This document shows positions 1-7,855 of a DNA stretch of 64,000 bases, in pieces; the stretch's first letter is position 1, and each line of letters begins with the position of its first letter. A program made the translations under genes and the position numbers. The DNA is from UBA5158 sp963692955 (GTDB lineage: Bacteria; Pseudomonadota; Gammaproteobacteria; DSM-16500): NCBI GenBank assembly GCA_963692955.1, contig OY843587.1, positions 2,552,039 to 2,616,038 of the forward strand, written 5' to 3'. The notes below the pieces were generated by a model. That model was not told the DNA's origin and made no database searches. It saw only the letters and a program-made list of their open reading frames with translations.

Positions 1-652
1 CCTTGGCTAAATTACTATTCGCGTTAGCAATCGTCGCGCTGACTTGACTCAATGGAATACCATATTTAAATAAGGCGTCAGGATTTAATTCCACGCGCAC
101 AGCGGGCAGCGAGCTGCCGCCAATAATAACTTGTCCGATGCCATATACTTGCGAAAGTTTTTGCGCCAAGACGGTGGTCGCGATGTCATACATTTGGCCG
201 GTGGAATAAATATCCGAGGTTAACGCTAAAATTAAAATCGGCGCATCGGCGGGATTAATTTTGCGGTACGAGGGCAGGCCGGGTAAATTCGCCGGTAAAT
301 TCGTGAGAGACGCGTCGATGGCCGCTTGCACATCGCGCGCCGCGCCGTCAATATTGCGCGTTAAATCAAATTGCAGCGTGATGCGGGTCTGTCCTAAACT
401 GGACGCTGACGTCATTTCGGTAATGCCCGCGATATGGCCGAGCTGACGTTCCAAAGGGGTTGCGATCGACGTCGCTAAGTCTTGCGGACTGCCGCCCGGC
501 AGCGACGCCGTCACAGAGATGGTGGGAAATTCCACTTGCGGCAGCGGCGCGACCGGCAGCACATAAAACGCGACGACACCCGCGATCGCGAGACCCACCG
601 CTAACAAAGACGTAGCGATGGGCCGGCGAATAAACGGGTAAGACAAATTCAT
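1..652 (-). CDS. RND efflux permease, second subunit (MdtC-like), partial
   Basis: Inner-membrane proton-driven efflux pump subunit of the AcrB/MdtC family; only the first 217 residues lie in the window and the frame stays open to base 1. Translation of the minus strand from ATG at 652 gives MNLSYPFIRRPIATSL, the usual RND first helix, followed by PLPQVEFPTISV, ATPLERQL and the periplasmic porter region. The start overlaps the stop of the upstream permease by 4 bases (ATGA), so it is translationally coupled. Two different permeases behind one adaptor is the mdtABC layout, in which MdtB and MdtC form a heterotrimer. Family is certain; substrate and exact orthology are not. Confidence 0.9.
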   Translation of the reverse strand, partial: MNLSYPFIRRPIATSLLAVGLAIAGVVAFYVLPVAPLPQVEFPTISVTASLPGGSPQDLATSIATPLERQLGHIAGITEMTSASSLGQTRITLQFDLTRNIDGAARDVQAAIDASLTNLPANLPGLPSYRKINPADAPILILALTSDIYSTGQMYDIATTVLAQKLSQVYGIGQVIIGGSSLPAVRVELNPDALFKYGIPLSQVSATIANANSNLAK

Positions 653-3600
653 TGCTCTTCTCCTTGCGGAGTCGAACCAAAATTACGTTGAAACCAACCT
701 ACCGTATGCCGCGATAAGCGGTCAAAGCCTAGATAAATGACTGGAGTGGTATAGAGCGTCAGCAATTGGCTGACGATCAAGCCGCTGATGATGACGATAC
801 CTAACGGCTGACGTAATTCCGAACCCATGCCGATACCCAACGCCAACGGCACCGCGCCTAACATCGACGCCATCGTCGTCATCAAGATCGGACGGAAACG
901 TAATAAGCACGCTTCGAAAATCGCGTCTTGCGGTGACTTGTTGTAAATCCGCTCTTGCTCAAGCGCGAAGTCTATCATCATAATCGCGTTTTTCATGACG
1001 ATGCCGATTAATAAAATAATACCGATTAACGCGATGATGCTGAGTGATTCGCGAAATAAAATTAACGCTAACAACGCGCCCATGCAGGCGGACGGCAGCG
1101 TCGATAAAATGGTGATGGGATGAATGTAACTCTCATACAATACACCTAAGACGATATACACGACGATAATCGCCGCCAACACTAACAAACCCTCGTTATG
1201 CAGCGAGCCTTCAAAAATTTTCGCCGTGCCTTCGAACTCGGCCGTCACGCTCGGCGGTAAATTCACGTTTTTCATCACCTCATTAATCGCGCTAATGCTG
1301 TCACCCAACGCGCCATGCGGGCTTAAATTAAAAGATAAGGTCGCGACCGGAAATTGATTTTGACGGTTGACGACCAGCGGCCCGAGATTTTGCGTCACGG
1401 TCGTAAACGCGCTTAACGGAATCGGATTGCCATTGGTGTCGTTAGAATAAATATTATCTAACGCTTGCGGCGTGACTTGCAGCGCGGGCAACGCTTCCAT
1501 CACCACATGATATTGATTGCGCTGCGTGAAAATGGTCGACACTTGGCGCTGACCAAACGCGTCATACAAAAGATTATCGATGGTCGCCGTCGTCACGCCT
1601 AACCGGTAAGCCGTATCGCGATCGATAGTGATAGTAGTTTGCAACCCTAAATTTTGTTGATCGCTAGTGACATCGCGCACCATCGCCAGCTGACTGAATT
1701 TCTTTTCTAAAAATGCCGTCCATTGCGCGACTTCGCTAGGCGTTGGGGAACTCACACTGAATTGATATTGCGTGCGCGTCACGCGGTCATCAATCGACAA
1801 GTCTTGCACCGCTTGCATATACAATTGGATGCCGGCGACTTTACTCACCGACGTTTGCAAACGGCGGATAACATCCGTCGCGCGGTCGCTGCGGTCTGAC
1901 AGGGGTTTTAAATTTATTAACATGCGGCCGCTATTTTGCGTAATGTTAATGCCGTCGATGCCAATGAAAGAAGAGAGGCTCTCCACCGCGGGATCTTGTA
2001 ACACCACGCGCGCGAGTTTTTGTTGATTAATTTCCATTTGCAAAAAAGACACTGGCTGCGCCGACACGGTGATGCCTTGAATGGCGCCGGTATCTTGAAT
2101 GGGAAAAAAACCTTTGGGGATAAAATAAATTAACACCGCGGTGACTACTAGCGTGATCGCAGCGATAATTAAAATGAGTGCTTGGTTCGCCAACACCCAA
2201 TGCAAAGATTCGCCGTAACGCGCGATGACTTTTTTCTGTACCTCTTCTGATTTGCGTTGAAAAGCGCTTTCGTCTTCGGGTTTTTGCTGGCGCAACATGC
2301 GCGAGCATAACATTGGCGTTAAAGTCAGCGACACAAACGCGGAAATTAAAATCGTCACCGCCACGGTCAACGCGAACTGACGGAACAATAAGCCGATGAC
2401 GTCACCCATAAATAACAGCGGAATTAACACGCCGATTAACGAGACGGTCAACGATAAAATGGTGAAGCCAATTTGTTTCGATCCTTTCAGCGCGGCTTCT
2501 AAGGGCGTATCGCCGTCTTCGATGTAACGCGATACGTTTTCAATCATGACGATAGCATCGTCGACCACAAAACCCGTGGCGATGGTCAGCGCCATCAGCG
2601 TTAAGTTATTTAAACTAAAGCCTAGCAAATACATAATGCCGAACGTACCGACTAATGATAACGGCACGGACACGCTGGGAATTAACGTCGCGGGAATATT
2701 ACGTAAAAAGACGAACATCACCATGACCACTAACGCCACGGATAACATTAATTCATATTCTACATCTTTCACTGACGCGCGGATGGTCAGCGTTCTATCC
2801 GTTAACACGCTGACGTGAATATCGCCGGGAATGATGGCTTGCATTTTTGTTAATAATTGTTTGATACGATCCGCCACCGCGATCACATTCGCGCCGGGTT
2901 GGCGTTGTATGTTGACGATCACCGCCGGCTCTAAGTTCATCCACGCCGCTTGCCGCACGTTTTCCGCGCCGTCGATCACGTTCGCGACGTCGGATAACCG
3001 GACCGGCGCGTTATTGCGGTACGCGACGATTAATGGTTTGTAATCCGCGCTTGAAAGTAATTGGTCGTTGGAATAAATCGTATAGGCCAAATGCGGCCCG
3101 TCGAAACTGCCTTTGGCCGCGTTTAAATTCGCGGTCAATACCGCGTTACGCACCGTTTCCAAAGACAAGCCGTACGCGGTGAGCGAATTGGGATTGACTT
3201 GAATGCGCACCGCCGGCCGTTGGCCGCCGCTGATCGTCACTAAACCCACGCCGCTTAATTGCGAAATTCTTTCCGACAAACGCGTGTCAGCGAAATCTTC
3301 GACTTGCGGCAGTGGCAAGGTGTGGGTCGTTAAAGCGAGCGTGATGATGGGCGTGTCGGCGGGATTCACTTTATTATAAATCGGCGGATATGGCAGGCCG
3401 GTCGGTAAGTACGTCGACGCGGCGTTGATCGCCGCCTGCACTTCCTGCTCGGCGATATCCAAACCCAAATCTAACGCGAATTGCAAAATCACGATGGACG
3501 AGCCGCTGGAACTCGACGACGTCATTTGATTTAAACCGGGCATTTGCCCGAATTGTCTTTCCAACGGCGCCGTCACCGACGTATTCATCACATCAGGGCT

Positions 3601-3762
3601 CGCACCCGGATAAAAAGTCACGACCTGAATCGTCGGATAATCCACCTCCGGCAAAGATGACACTGGCAACAATTGATAAGCGAAAATACCTGACAATAAA
3701 ATGGCGAGCATGATTAGCGAAGTGGCGATCGGACGTTGAATGAAGGGACTAGACAAACTCAT
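649..3762 (-). CDS. RND efflux permease (MdtB-like)
   Basis: Full-length 1037-residue RND transporter of the inner membrane, expected to export hydrophobic compounds or drugs using the proton gradient. It opens with FIQRPIATSLIMLAILLSG (helix 1), has PLERQFGQMPGLNQM in the porter domain, and carries the proton-relay acidic pair in helix 4 (TGFVVDDAIVMIENVSR). A second set of helices lies near residues 850-1010, as expected for the internally duplicated RND fold. It overlaps the adaptor gene by 4 bases and the next permease by 4 bases, so three genes form one operon. No outer-membrane factor gene is present here. Substrate cannot be told from sequence alone. Confidence 0.93.
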   Translation of the reverse strand: MSLSSPFIQRPIATSLIMLAILLSGIFAYQLLPVSSLPEVDYPTIQVVTFYPGASPDVMNTSVTAPLERQFGQMPGLNQMTSSSSSGSSIVILQFALDLGLDIAEQEVQAAINAASTYLPTGLPYPPIYNKVNPADTPIITLALTTHTLPLPQVEDFADTRLSERISQLSGVGLVTISGGQRPAVRIQVNPNSLTAYGLSLETVRNAVLTANLNAAKGSFDGPHLAYTIYSNDQLLSSADYKPLIVAYRNNAPVRLSDVANVIDGAENVRQAAWMNLEPAVIVNIQRQPGANVIAVADRIKQLLTKMQAIIPGDIHVSVLTDRTLTIRASVKDVEYELMLSVALVVMVMFVFLRNIPATLIPSVSVPLSLVGTFGIMYLLGFSLNNLTLMALTIATGFVVDDAIVMIENVSRYIEDGDTPLEAALKGSKQIGFTILSLTVSLIGVLIPLLFMGDVIGLLFRQFALTVAVTILISAFVSLTLTPMLCSRMLRQQKPEDESAFQRKSEEVQKKVIARYGESLHWVLANQALILIIAAITLVVTAVLIYFIPKGFFPIQDTGAIQGITVSAQPVSFLQMEINQQKLARVVLQDPAVESLSSFIGIDGINITQNSGRMLINLKPLSDRSDRATDVIRRLQTSVSKVAGIQLYMQAVQDLSIDDRVTRTQYQFSVSSPTPSEVAQWTAFLEKKFSQLAMVRDVTSDQQNLGLQTTITIDRDTAYRLGVTTATIDNLLYDAFGQRQVSTIFTQRNQYHVVMEALPALQVTPQALDNIYSNDTNGNPIPLSAFTTVTQNLGPLVVNRQNQFPVATLSFNLSPHGALGDSISAINEVMKNVNLPPSVTAEFEGTAKIFEGSLHNEGLLVLAAIIVVYIVLGVLYESYIHPITILSTLPSACMGALLALILFRESLSIIALIGIILLIGIVMKNAIMMIDFALEQERIYNKSPQDAIFEACLLRFRPILMTTMASMLGAVPLALGIGMGSELRQPLGIVIISGLIVSQLLTLYTTPVIYLGFDRLSRHTVGWFQRNFGSTPQGEEQ

Positions 3763-5006
3763 ACGGGGGCACGCTTAGACTTCACGCCTTTTAACGCAGT
3801 CGTGGTCGCGGCGGGCGCGTCGGGCGATTCCGCTAACACTTCTGACCCTTCCGATAATTTATCCGCGCCTTCGACCACGACTTTTTGGCCTGGCTTGATG
3901 CCGGTTAAAATCGCCGTTTCGTCTTTGTAAGTCACGCCAGTTTTCACCGGCTGTACATGCACGGTTTTATTATCGCTATTCACGGTGAAAATATAGTCGC
4001 CCTGCGCGCCGTTTTGAATCGCGGCGGTGGGCACGACGGTGGCGTCGTTTAACATCATCAATAATAATTTAATATTCACGAATTGATCGGGGAATAAATT
4101 ATTTTTGCTATTGGCGAATTGCGCTTTTAATTTGACGGTGCCGGTGGTCGGATCGATTTGACTGTCGACCGCCAACAACGTACCGGTATCAAGCAATTGC
4201 GTTTGATCGCGGTTATACACTTCGGCGGATAGTGTTTTACCGCCATTGGATTGTTGCAGGACAGCGGGAATATTATCTTCCGGCAGCGTAAATACCACCG
4301 TGGTCGGCGTCATCGTCGCGATTACCGCTAAGCCCGTGGTATCGGAGGTTTGCACGTAATTGCCCGCGTCCACTAAGCGCAAACCGACGCGGCCGTCGAC
4401 CGGTGAGACAATGTAACAATAAATTAAATTTAATTTCGTCGCGGCGATCGCGCCTTCGTCGGTTTTCACCGCGCCTTCATCTTGTTGCACGGTCGCCGCT
4501 TGCGTATCTAAAATTTGTTTTGAAACCGAATTTTGTTTCCATAATTGTTGGTAACGCGCTAAATCGATTTGCGCGTTTTTCAATAACGCTTGATCGTGTT
4601 CGAGCTGGCCTTCGTTTTGAATCAACGCCGCTTGATAGGGCCGCGGATCAATTTGCGCTAACGCGTCGCCGGCCTTGACGATTTGTCCTTCCGTGAAATA
4701 GACTTTCTGCAATTGACCGTTGATTTGCGTTTTCACCGTGACGGTGTTCAACGGCGTCACAGCGCCTAAGCCATTTAAATAAACGGGCACGTTCGCGCTG
4801 CTGGCAGTGGCGAACACGACCGGCAAAGCGGCGGTAGGTTTTTTATTATGGGATTTGAAAAAAATTAAGCGCACATAAGCTAACAAAATAATGAGAACCA
4901 GCGCGCCTATCCAAAAACCGAGATGGCGGTTTGCAGGCTTGCGCTGTCGATAGACCGCATTATTCCGGTTTTCTCTTTGTTCTTCAGGAAGCTCAGGTAG
5001 ACTCAT
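3759..5006 (-). CDS. RND periplasmic adaptor / membrane fusion protein (MdtA-like)
   Basis: 415-residue membrane fusion protein joining an RND permease to an outer-membrane channel. A basic N-terminus is followed by one membrane anchor (about residues 30-49). Then come the lipoyl/barrel half motif VKTQINGQLQKVYFTEGQ, a coiled hairpin (about 105-185), the second lipoyl half SPVDGRVGLRLVDAGNYV, and a beta-barrel region ending with GIKPGQKVVVEGADKL, a typical adaptor C-terminus. An AAGGAA purine run precedes the ATG at 5006. First gene of the operon, coupled to the permease by an ATGA overlap; an AT-rich region upstream probably holds its promoter. Confidence 0.92.
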   Translation of the reverse strand: MSLPELPEEQRENRNNAVYRQRKPANRHLGFWIGALVLIILLAYVRLIFFKSHNKKPTAALPVVFATASSANVPVYLNGLGAVTPLNTVTVKTQINGQLQKVYFTEGQIVKAGDALAQIDPRPYQAALIQNEGQLEHDQALLKNAQIDLARYQQLWKQNSVSKQILDTQAATVQQDEGAVKTDEGAIAATKLNLIYCYIVSPVDGRVGLRLVDAGNYVQTSDTTGLAVIATMTPTTVVFTLPEDNIPAVLQQSNGGKTLSAEVYNRDQTQLLDTGTLLAVDSQIDPTTGTVKLKAQFANSKNNLFPDQFVNIKLLLMMLNDATVVPTAAIQNGAQGDYIFTVNSDNKTVHVQPVKTGVTYKDETAILTGIKPGQKVVVEGADKLSEGSEVLAESPDAPAATTTALKGVKSKRAPV

Positions 5007-5337
5007 ACAGCTAGACGTTCCTTTTCACAGAAATTTGACTTAATTACCAAGTCTTAACGTAAACTTACTCCTTAAAAAAACGTTTTGATTCCTATGATGA
5101 CATTGATGGATTAATTAAAAAATAGAAAAGACTATCATAGTACATTTAGATAGCGAAAAGTTAAATAGTTAAACAAAATTAAATAAATTGTTTTTTTATT
5201 GCAAGTATTTAATTTGATGGATTTCCACAAAAAACGCTTAAATCATTCACACACACAGAGACGCGGAGAAAACTCCCGCTTATAATAGATTCCCGCCCAA
5301 CAGCGGGCATCAACAATCGCAAAAAGGAATTTTGTCA
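5007..5337. promoter_or_regulatory. AT-rich divergent intergenic region
   Basis: 331 bases between the RND operon and a plus-strand small gene. The stretch 5040-5230 is very AT-rich. A perfect -10-like TATAAT lies at 5281-5286 on the plus strand, about 50 bases before the ATG at 5338, but no convincing -35 hexamer stands 16-18 bases upstream. A short hairpin (CCCGC/GCGGG, about 5292-5307) lies in the presumed leader. No ORF is supported here. Promoters for both directions are inferred from geometry. Confidence 0.35.
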
Positions 5338-5736
5338 ATGAATGCAAGTTACGATTACAAAGGCATAAACCAAACGATGACCTCTCAAATGAAAAAAATC
5401 CGCCTCTCCACCGTCATCATTGCGTTAGCGTTAATTCTTTGCGTGAACAACATCGCCAATCATTTCATCGCGAAGTGGGATGGGCATTTTCATGATACGC
5501 GCGGCTGCACCACGATTCAAAATATGGAAGGGAAATTATACCAGGTGAATTCGTGTGAAAATTCCATCGTGCCGATCGTCGGTGGTCAAGCGGAAGAACC
5601 GGTGAAAGCGAATAATAATTTTAATCTCGATGACATGCCGCCGCCGCCCGCGCAAAAACCACAACCGCCCGCGAAACGCGCGACGCCGAAAAAAGAACCC
5701 GAAGAACCTAAACCACCCGCGCCGCTGATGACTTAA
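5338..5736 (+). CDS. single-pass membrane protein with Pro/Lys-rich tail
   Basis: 132-residue orphan. The ATG at 5338 is preferred over an in-frame TTG six bases earlier because AAGGA sits 9 bases upstream of the ATG. Residues about 23-43 form one hydrophobic segment (STVIIALALILCVNNIANHF), probably a signal anchor. It is followed by a short domain with two cysteines (C57 and C73) that could form a disulfide if periplasmic. The last 35 residues are Pro/Lys/Glu-rich (DDMPPPPAQKPQPPAK and onward), like the extended periplasmic linkers of TonB-type proteins, though no TonB domain follows. It is 22 bases from the next gene and probably co-transcribed. Function unknown. Confidence 0.75.
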   Translation: MNASYDYKGINQTMTSQMKKIRLSTVIIALALILCVNNIANHFIAKWDGHFHDTRGCTTIQNMEGKLYQVNSCENSIVPIVGGQAEEPVKANNNFNLDDMPPPPAQKPQPPAKRATPKKEPEEPKPPAPLMT

Positions 5737-5758
5737 CTCGCACTGACAAGGACGTCTT

Positions 5759-6268
5759 ATGCATACAAAAAAAGCTAACACTTTTTCTAAAAAATTCTGG
5801 CCGACCAAAGATTGGGAAGTTTCCACCGTCATGTTGAATTTGACGGTGAAAGCGATTTTGAAAAAAATCAAACTCAACCGCAACTACGATATTCCCTATC
5901 TGGCCGGTTACAGCAACGACGGCAAAACAATTTTTATCGACCGCCACATGCCGAAATCTTTTTTGCATAAAGGGCGCCGCATCATGACCGACCGGTTTTT
6001 AATTTTGCATGAGTCAGTCGAGAAAGCGTTAATTGATAAATTCGCGATGCAATACGAGTTAGCGCATCAAATCGCGTTACGCAGTGAACAGGCCGCCGTG
6101 CGCGCGGAAAAAATTTCTTGGGACGCTTACAATCGATTTACTAATCAATATGTCAAAACCATCGGCGATGAAAAATTGAAAAATGTCCCGAAGAATTTGG
6201 ACACAAAGCCGTATAGAGATGAAAACGATAGAGCTTTATTAAGACAAATGAAAAAAGCGATGAAATAG
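5759..6268 (+). CDS. conserved hypothetical protein, zincin-like motif
   Basis: 169-residue soluble protein of unknown function, with a good ribosome site (AAGGA) before the ATG. The central part contains YDIPYLAGYSNDGKTIFIDR and then LHESVEKALIDKFAMQYELA, giving H84-E85-x-x-E88 with H103 and E110 downstream. That spacing resembles a group of short phage and proteobacterial hypothetical proteins with an HExxE...H pattern. It is not a canonical HExxH zinc site, so peptidase activity is speculation. The gene follows the Pro/Lys-rich membrane protein by 22 bases and is likely in its operon. Confidence 0.75.
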   Translation: MHTKKANTFSKKFWPTKDWEVSTVMLNLTVKAILKKIKLNRNYDIPYLAGYSNDGKTIFIDRHMPKSFLHKGRRIMTDRFLILHESVEKALIDKFAMQYELAHQIALRSEQAAVRAEKISWDAYNRFTNQYVKTIGDEKLKNVPKNLDTKPYRDENDRALLRQMKKAMK

Positions 6269-6365
6269 TAGCGAGTATTGTTACTTGTTACGAACTTAAT
6301 ATCCGTTTACCATATTGCCTATTTTTGCCACCACCGATTTTTATAAATAAATAAGGACTTCCTTT

Positions 6366-7685
6366 ATGACTGGTGAAATTTATAAGCAAGCGCTATCCCG
6401 TCTCGACAAAGCCGCGGGCTTTGCCAAAATTGACCGTGAAGCGGTCGAAAAATTAAAACATCCCAAAGCTTGCCTAGAAGTATCCATCCCAGTGCGCATG
6501 GATAACGGCAGTTTACGCATTTTTACCGGTTATCGCGTCCATCACAATGACATGCGCGGGCCGACCAAAGGCGGCATCCGTTTTCATCCGCATGTCTCGC
6601 TGGATGAAGTGAAAAGCTTGGCTTTTTGGATGACGATTAAATGCGCGGTGATGGGCATTCCGTTCGGCGGCGGAAAAGGCGGCGTCATCGTCGATCCAAA
6701 AGAATTATCGCGTTTGGAATTAGAAAGATTAAGCCGCAGCTACATTCAACAAATCGCTGATTTCATCGGCCCCGACACTGACATCCCCGCGCCGGACGTT
6801 TACACCAACGCGATGATCATGGGTTGGATGATGGATGAATATTCTAAAATCGTGCGCAAGTTAAGCCCCGCGGTCATCACCGGCAAACCGATTCCGCTCG
6901 GCGGCAGTCAAGGCCGTGACGACGCGACAGCGCGCGGCGGTTATTATTGCATTAAAGAATTAGAAGCAAAAAATAAATGGGACCCCGCGGCTATCCGCGT
7001 CGCAGTGCAAGGTTTCGGTAACGCCGGACAATTCATCGCCGACATGTTGTACCGCGACGGCTATAAAATTGTCGCGATCAGTGATTCCAAAGGCGGCATT
7101 TACCGTCCGCAGGGCTTCGACGTACCAAGCATTATTCACGTAAAAAATAATTCAAAAGAGTTGCAAGCGGTTTACTGTGAAGATTCCGTTTGTCAATTAG
7201 TCGACGCGGCCGTGATCAGCAACGATGAATTACTTGAATTGGACGTGGATATTTTGATTCCCGCCGCATTAGAAAATCAAATCACTAAAGAAAACGCCGC
7301 GCATATCAAAGCGTCCGTCATCGTGGAATTGGCGAATGGTCCCACCACTTTTGAAGCGGATGAAATTCTGCAGCAAAAAGGCGTACTCGTGTTGCCGGAT
7401 ATTTTAGCCAACGCGGGCGGCGTGACCGTTAGTTATTTTGAATGGGTACAAAATAAATCCGGCTATTATTGGCCGCTGAGCAGAATTCATGAATCACTCA
7501 AAGAAATTATGGTGCGTGAATTCCATCATGTTTATAAACTCAAAGAAATGAATAAATGTGATATGCGCACGGCGGCTTATATTCACGCGCTCAACCGCCA
7601 AGCGGAAGCGGTGGTCGCGTTAGGCACGCAGGAATATTTTTCTGAAGCGGTAGTGCGGAAAGTTGTGATCGCTGAACCAGCGTAA
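6366..7685 (+). CDS. gdhA: glutamate dehydrogenase (Glu/Leu/Phe/Val dehydrogenase family)
   Basis: 439-residue cytoplasmic enzyme that interconverts glutamate and 2-oxoglutarate plus ammonia. Seen: substrate-site segment MRGPTKGGIRFHP (residues 63-75), catalytic lysine in PFGGGKGGVIVD (K104), GPDTDIPAPDVYTN (135-148), and the dinucleotide-binding loop VQGFGNAGQ near residue 215. The length and the DIPAPDVYTN motif match the 410-450 residue catabolic hexameric GDH type rather than the large 115-kDa or 180-kDa forms. Stands alone; AAGGA precedes the start at a short distance. Cofactor choice (NAD versus NADP) is not assigned. The symbol is by family, not proven orthology. Confidence 0.92.
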   Translation: MTGEIYKQALSRLDKAAGFAKIDREAVEKLKHPKACLEVSIPVRMDNGSLRIFTGYRVHHNDMRGPTKGGIRFHPHVSLDEVKSLAFWMTIKCAVMGIPFGGGKGGVIVDPKELSRLELERLSRSYIQQIADFIGPDTDIPAPDVYTNAMIMGWMMDEYSKIVRKLSPAVITGKPIPLGGSQGRDDATARGGYYCIKELEAKNKWDPAAIRVAVQGFGNAGQFIADMLYRDGYKIVAISDSKGGIYRPQGFDVPSIIHVKNNSKELQAVYCEDSVCQLVDAAVISNDELLELDVDILIPAALENQITKENAAHIKASVIVELANGPTTFEADEILQQKGVLVLPDILANAGGVTVSYFEWVQNKSGYYWPLSRIHESLKEIMVREFHHVYKLKEMNKCDMRTAAYIHALNRQAEAVVALGTQEYFSEAVVRKVVIAEPA

Positions 7686-7693
7686 AGCTCATC

Positions 7694-7719
7694 GCCATCT
7701 CCACGACCGTGGGGATGGC
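7694..7719 (+). terminator. hairpin downstream of glutamate dehydrogenase
   Basis: An 11-12 bp stem (GCCATCTCCAC paired with GTGGGGATGGC, one G-T wobble) around loop GACC begins 8 bases after the gdh stop. There is no T-run after it, so if it ends transcription it is not a classical intrinsic terminator; it may stabilise the mRNA 3' end. Confidence 0.4.
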
Positions 7720-7855
7720 ATAGCGGGACATGTATTTAGGCATCTTTTTTATCAGTATTCACATAAAATCAATAAGTTAGAGTGCAAGAATACGTCAAAA
7801 ATCTCTCTTTCGGCCTACATTTAGACTATAATAAGGAGATAACTCAGGGAATTTT

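Noticed and set aside
366..680. 104-codon minus-strand frame
   Set aside because: It lies in another frame of the partial RND permease, whose own frame carries the family motifs.
7686..7855. Possible small RNA or riboswitch after gdh
   Set aside because: Only a single hairpin is visible, with no T-run or recognised aptamer core.
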